In this document: one piece after another, positions 63,301 through 64,000 of the stretch | Numbering within the stretch: the stretch's first letter is position 1 | Layout of the letters: each line of letters begins with the position of its first letter | Source of the DNA: Skeletonema tropicum | Taxonomy: Eukaryota; Bacillariophyta; Thalassiosirophyceae; Thalassiosirales; Thalassiosiraceae | Direction of reading: 5' to 3' | Length of the DNA stretch: 64,000 nucleotides | Assembly: GCA_037178625.1 (NCBI GenBank) | Contig: CM074146.1 | Location: 806,001-870,000 of the forward strand | Notes under the pieces: generated by a model | The model's input: the letters and a program-made list of their open reading frames with translations, nothing else | Databases searched by the model: none | What the model was told of the DNA's origin: nothing | Program-made: the position numbers and the translations under genes

Positions 63301-63918
63301 CAGTGTCGAAGTTTTTGATCTAGCAAATGACACCACATTGTGTCCAATCGAACGAAATGCCTGTGGAGAGTGGACGGATAGAACCAATTGGTTGGATGAG
63401 TATACTAGCTGCTGTGAGTGGAAGGGAGTTGCGTGTGAAAATGATCGTGTGACAAAGCTGAATCTTAGGAACAATGGCTTGTCGGGGAGAATGAGCGAGA
63501 GCATTGGAAATCTAACTTCAATCGAAGTGTTGGACTTGAGTGACAATGACATTAAGGTGATGGTATTGATGTGTGGTTGTATTATATTATTGACTTTCTA
63601 AACAGTGCCAACTCTCATCAAACATGATTGCTTCTCTTGCACTCAACTTACAGGGATCGATTCCAGCAGAGATTGGCTTTCTTTCGAACCTCACTTATCT
63701 GCGTCTCAGTTACAATTCCTTCACCGGAACGACACCTGAAGGCTTGGGAGAGTTGACAGAGCTCAAATTGCTTCAACTTCATAGCAACCGGATTACTGGA
63801 ATACCGAACACAACACGACTAGACAATAGTGTATACGGAAATTCCTCGTTTGTCTCAGACTGTGGCGTGCCATCTGCCTTTGAAGAGCCCCTTGTGTGCG
63901 AAAATTGTACCATGTGCT
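60321..63918 (+). CDS. secreted-type LRR protein gene, 5' end missing, interrupted
   Basis: Exons: up to 61060, 61154-62506 (then an insertion), 62868-63057, 63153-63556, 63654-63918 and onward past the window. The visible product begins with a Cys domain (TCLDTPNWEDVVGDGCDYYE... CCVCGGG), a Pro/Ser/Thr linker, a second Cys domain (SCFDTPNWEDKWGKGCDYYE... CYCHGG), a Cys-rich segment with CENLRSKC and CEQAESCSCGD, then an NWTKNDGWMKE-type LRR cap and at least ten leucine-rich repeats (DLAGNKLTGTI, DMSSNALSGSL), a second cap (DRTNWLDEYTSCCEWKGVAC) and further repeats. Such proteins are usually extracellular or receptor-like. No start codon or signal peptide is visible: the coding frame meets the right end of the mobile element. 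The retroposon at 62507-62852 introduces stops, so this copy is probably inactive. Confidence 0.75.
60484..60905 (+). repeat. Pro/Thr/Ser-rich coding repeats
   Basis: Imperfect repeats encoding SPTITSFPTKSATPSTSPT-like units, with two nearly identical 48-bp copies around 60700-60795. A flexible, probably O-glycosylated linker between the two Cys domains, typical for diatom secreted proteins. Confidence 0.8.
62507..62852 (-). mobile_element. 5'-truncated non-LTR retroposon insertion with TSD
   Basis: The 15-base sequence ATGTCCAATCAAACG occurs at 62492-62506 and 62853-62867, flanking an unrelated 346-bp segment. On the minus strand the segment begins in an open frame (PPLPPPQRQRVADEAEEHAN, ending ELEKSTT and a stop), continues with untranslated sequence, a small hairpin (GCCCC, TAG, AGGGC) and the 3' block CAGACGTACTTTAAAATTTC, and ends in an A/T-rich tail (TATATTATTATTTTT). 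Target duplication, 5' truncation and simple tail are the hallmarks of target-primed reverse transcription. The coding frame of the LRR gene is the same before and after, so removal of the insertion and one TSD copy leaves a continuous LRR. Confidence 0.85.
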
Positions 63919-64000
63919 GTGAGTACAATTTGATTTCTTCGTTCTCATCATCCGCTCGTCACAATATCTCTCTCACAAACTTTAATCAACTTGACATCTT

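Overview
The window looks like nuclear DNA of a centric diatom, probably Thalassiosirales. This is inferred from genes with GT-AG introns, secreted proteins with Pro/Thr/Ser-rich linkers followed by leucine-rich repeats, an expanded family of MYND zinc-finger proteins, asparagine/glutamine/acid-rich hypothetical proteins, and many transposon remnants. No organellar, bacterial, tRNA or rRNA signature was seen.

Layout. 1-8 kb: low gene density, with repeats, a small inverted-repeat element inside a duplicated sequence, a hypothetical gene (3780-4484), a frameshifted gene (4877-5706) and a decayed retroelement pol (6352-7785). 7.75-14 kb: a segmental duplication holding a truncated, frameshifted copy (8184-8894) and the long copy (9814-14031) of a gene whose product carries a medium-chain dehydrogenase/reductase-like domain between acidic repeat arrays. 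14.7-40.5 kb: nine copies of a MYND zinc-finger gene on both strands (six open, three broken). They share upstream sequence, sit in inverted and tandem duplications, and are mixed with copies of a small secreted-protein gene and LRR gene fragments. The same stretch holds a single-pass membrane protein (21090-21971), a possible OTU-like protein (34338-34958) and a 32-repeat ankyrin gene with a +1 frameshift (35567-39182). 41.2-41.9 kb: a small membrane-protein gene.

41.92-60.32 kb is the most striking part: an apparently intact mobile element of about 18.4 kb in the Helitron/Helentron class. Its main gene (about 51.7-59.86 kb, at least six exons) joins a Ulp1-type cysteine protease, a Helitron N-terminal region, a HUH Rep nuclease with the two-tyrosine motif, and a Pif1-type helicase; the signature residues of each are present. 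Two further spliced genes are divergently arranged: an 1143-aa minus-strand gene with an OTU-like C-terminus lacking catalytic residues, and a 953-aa plus-strand gene with an MBD-like domain. A short GC-rich sequence is found in inverted orientation at both ends. A palindromic hairpin (arms AAATAAATTTGTC and GACAAAATTATTTT) recurs in most introns, twice at the left end and once after the helicase, mostly in the same orientation relative to transcription. I know of no description of this intron-hairpin set.

60.3-64 kb: a secreted-type LRR gene with its 5' end at the element boundary. It is interrupted by a 5'-truncated non-LTR retrotransposon insertion with a 15-bp target-site duplication; a second copy of that retroposon's 3' end lies at 23.7 kb.
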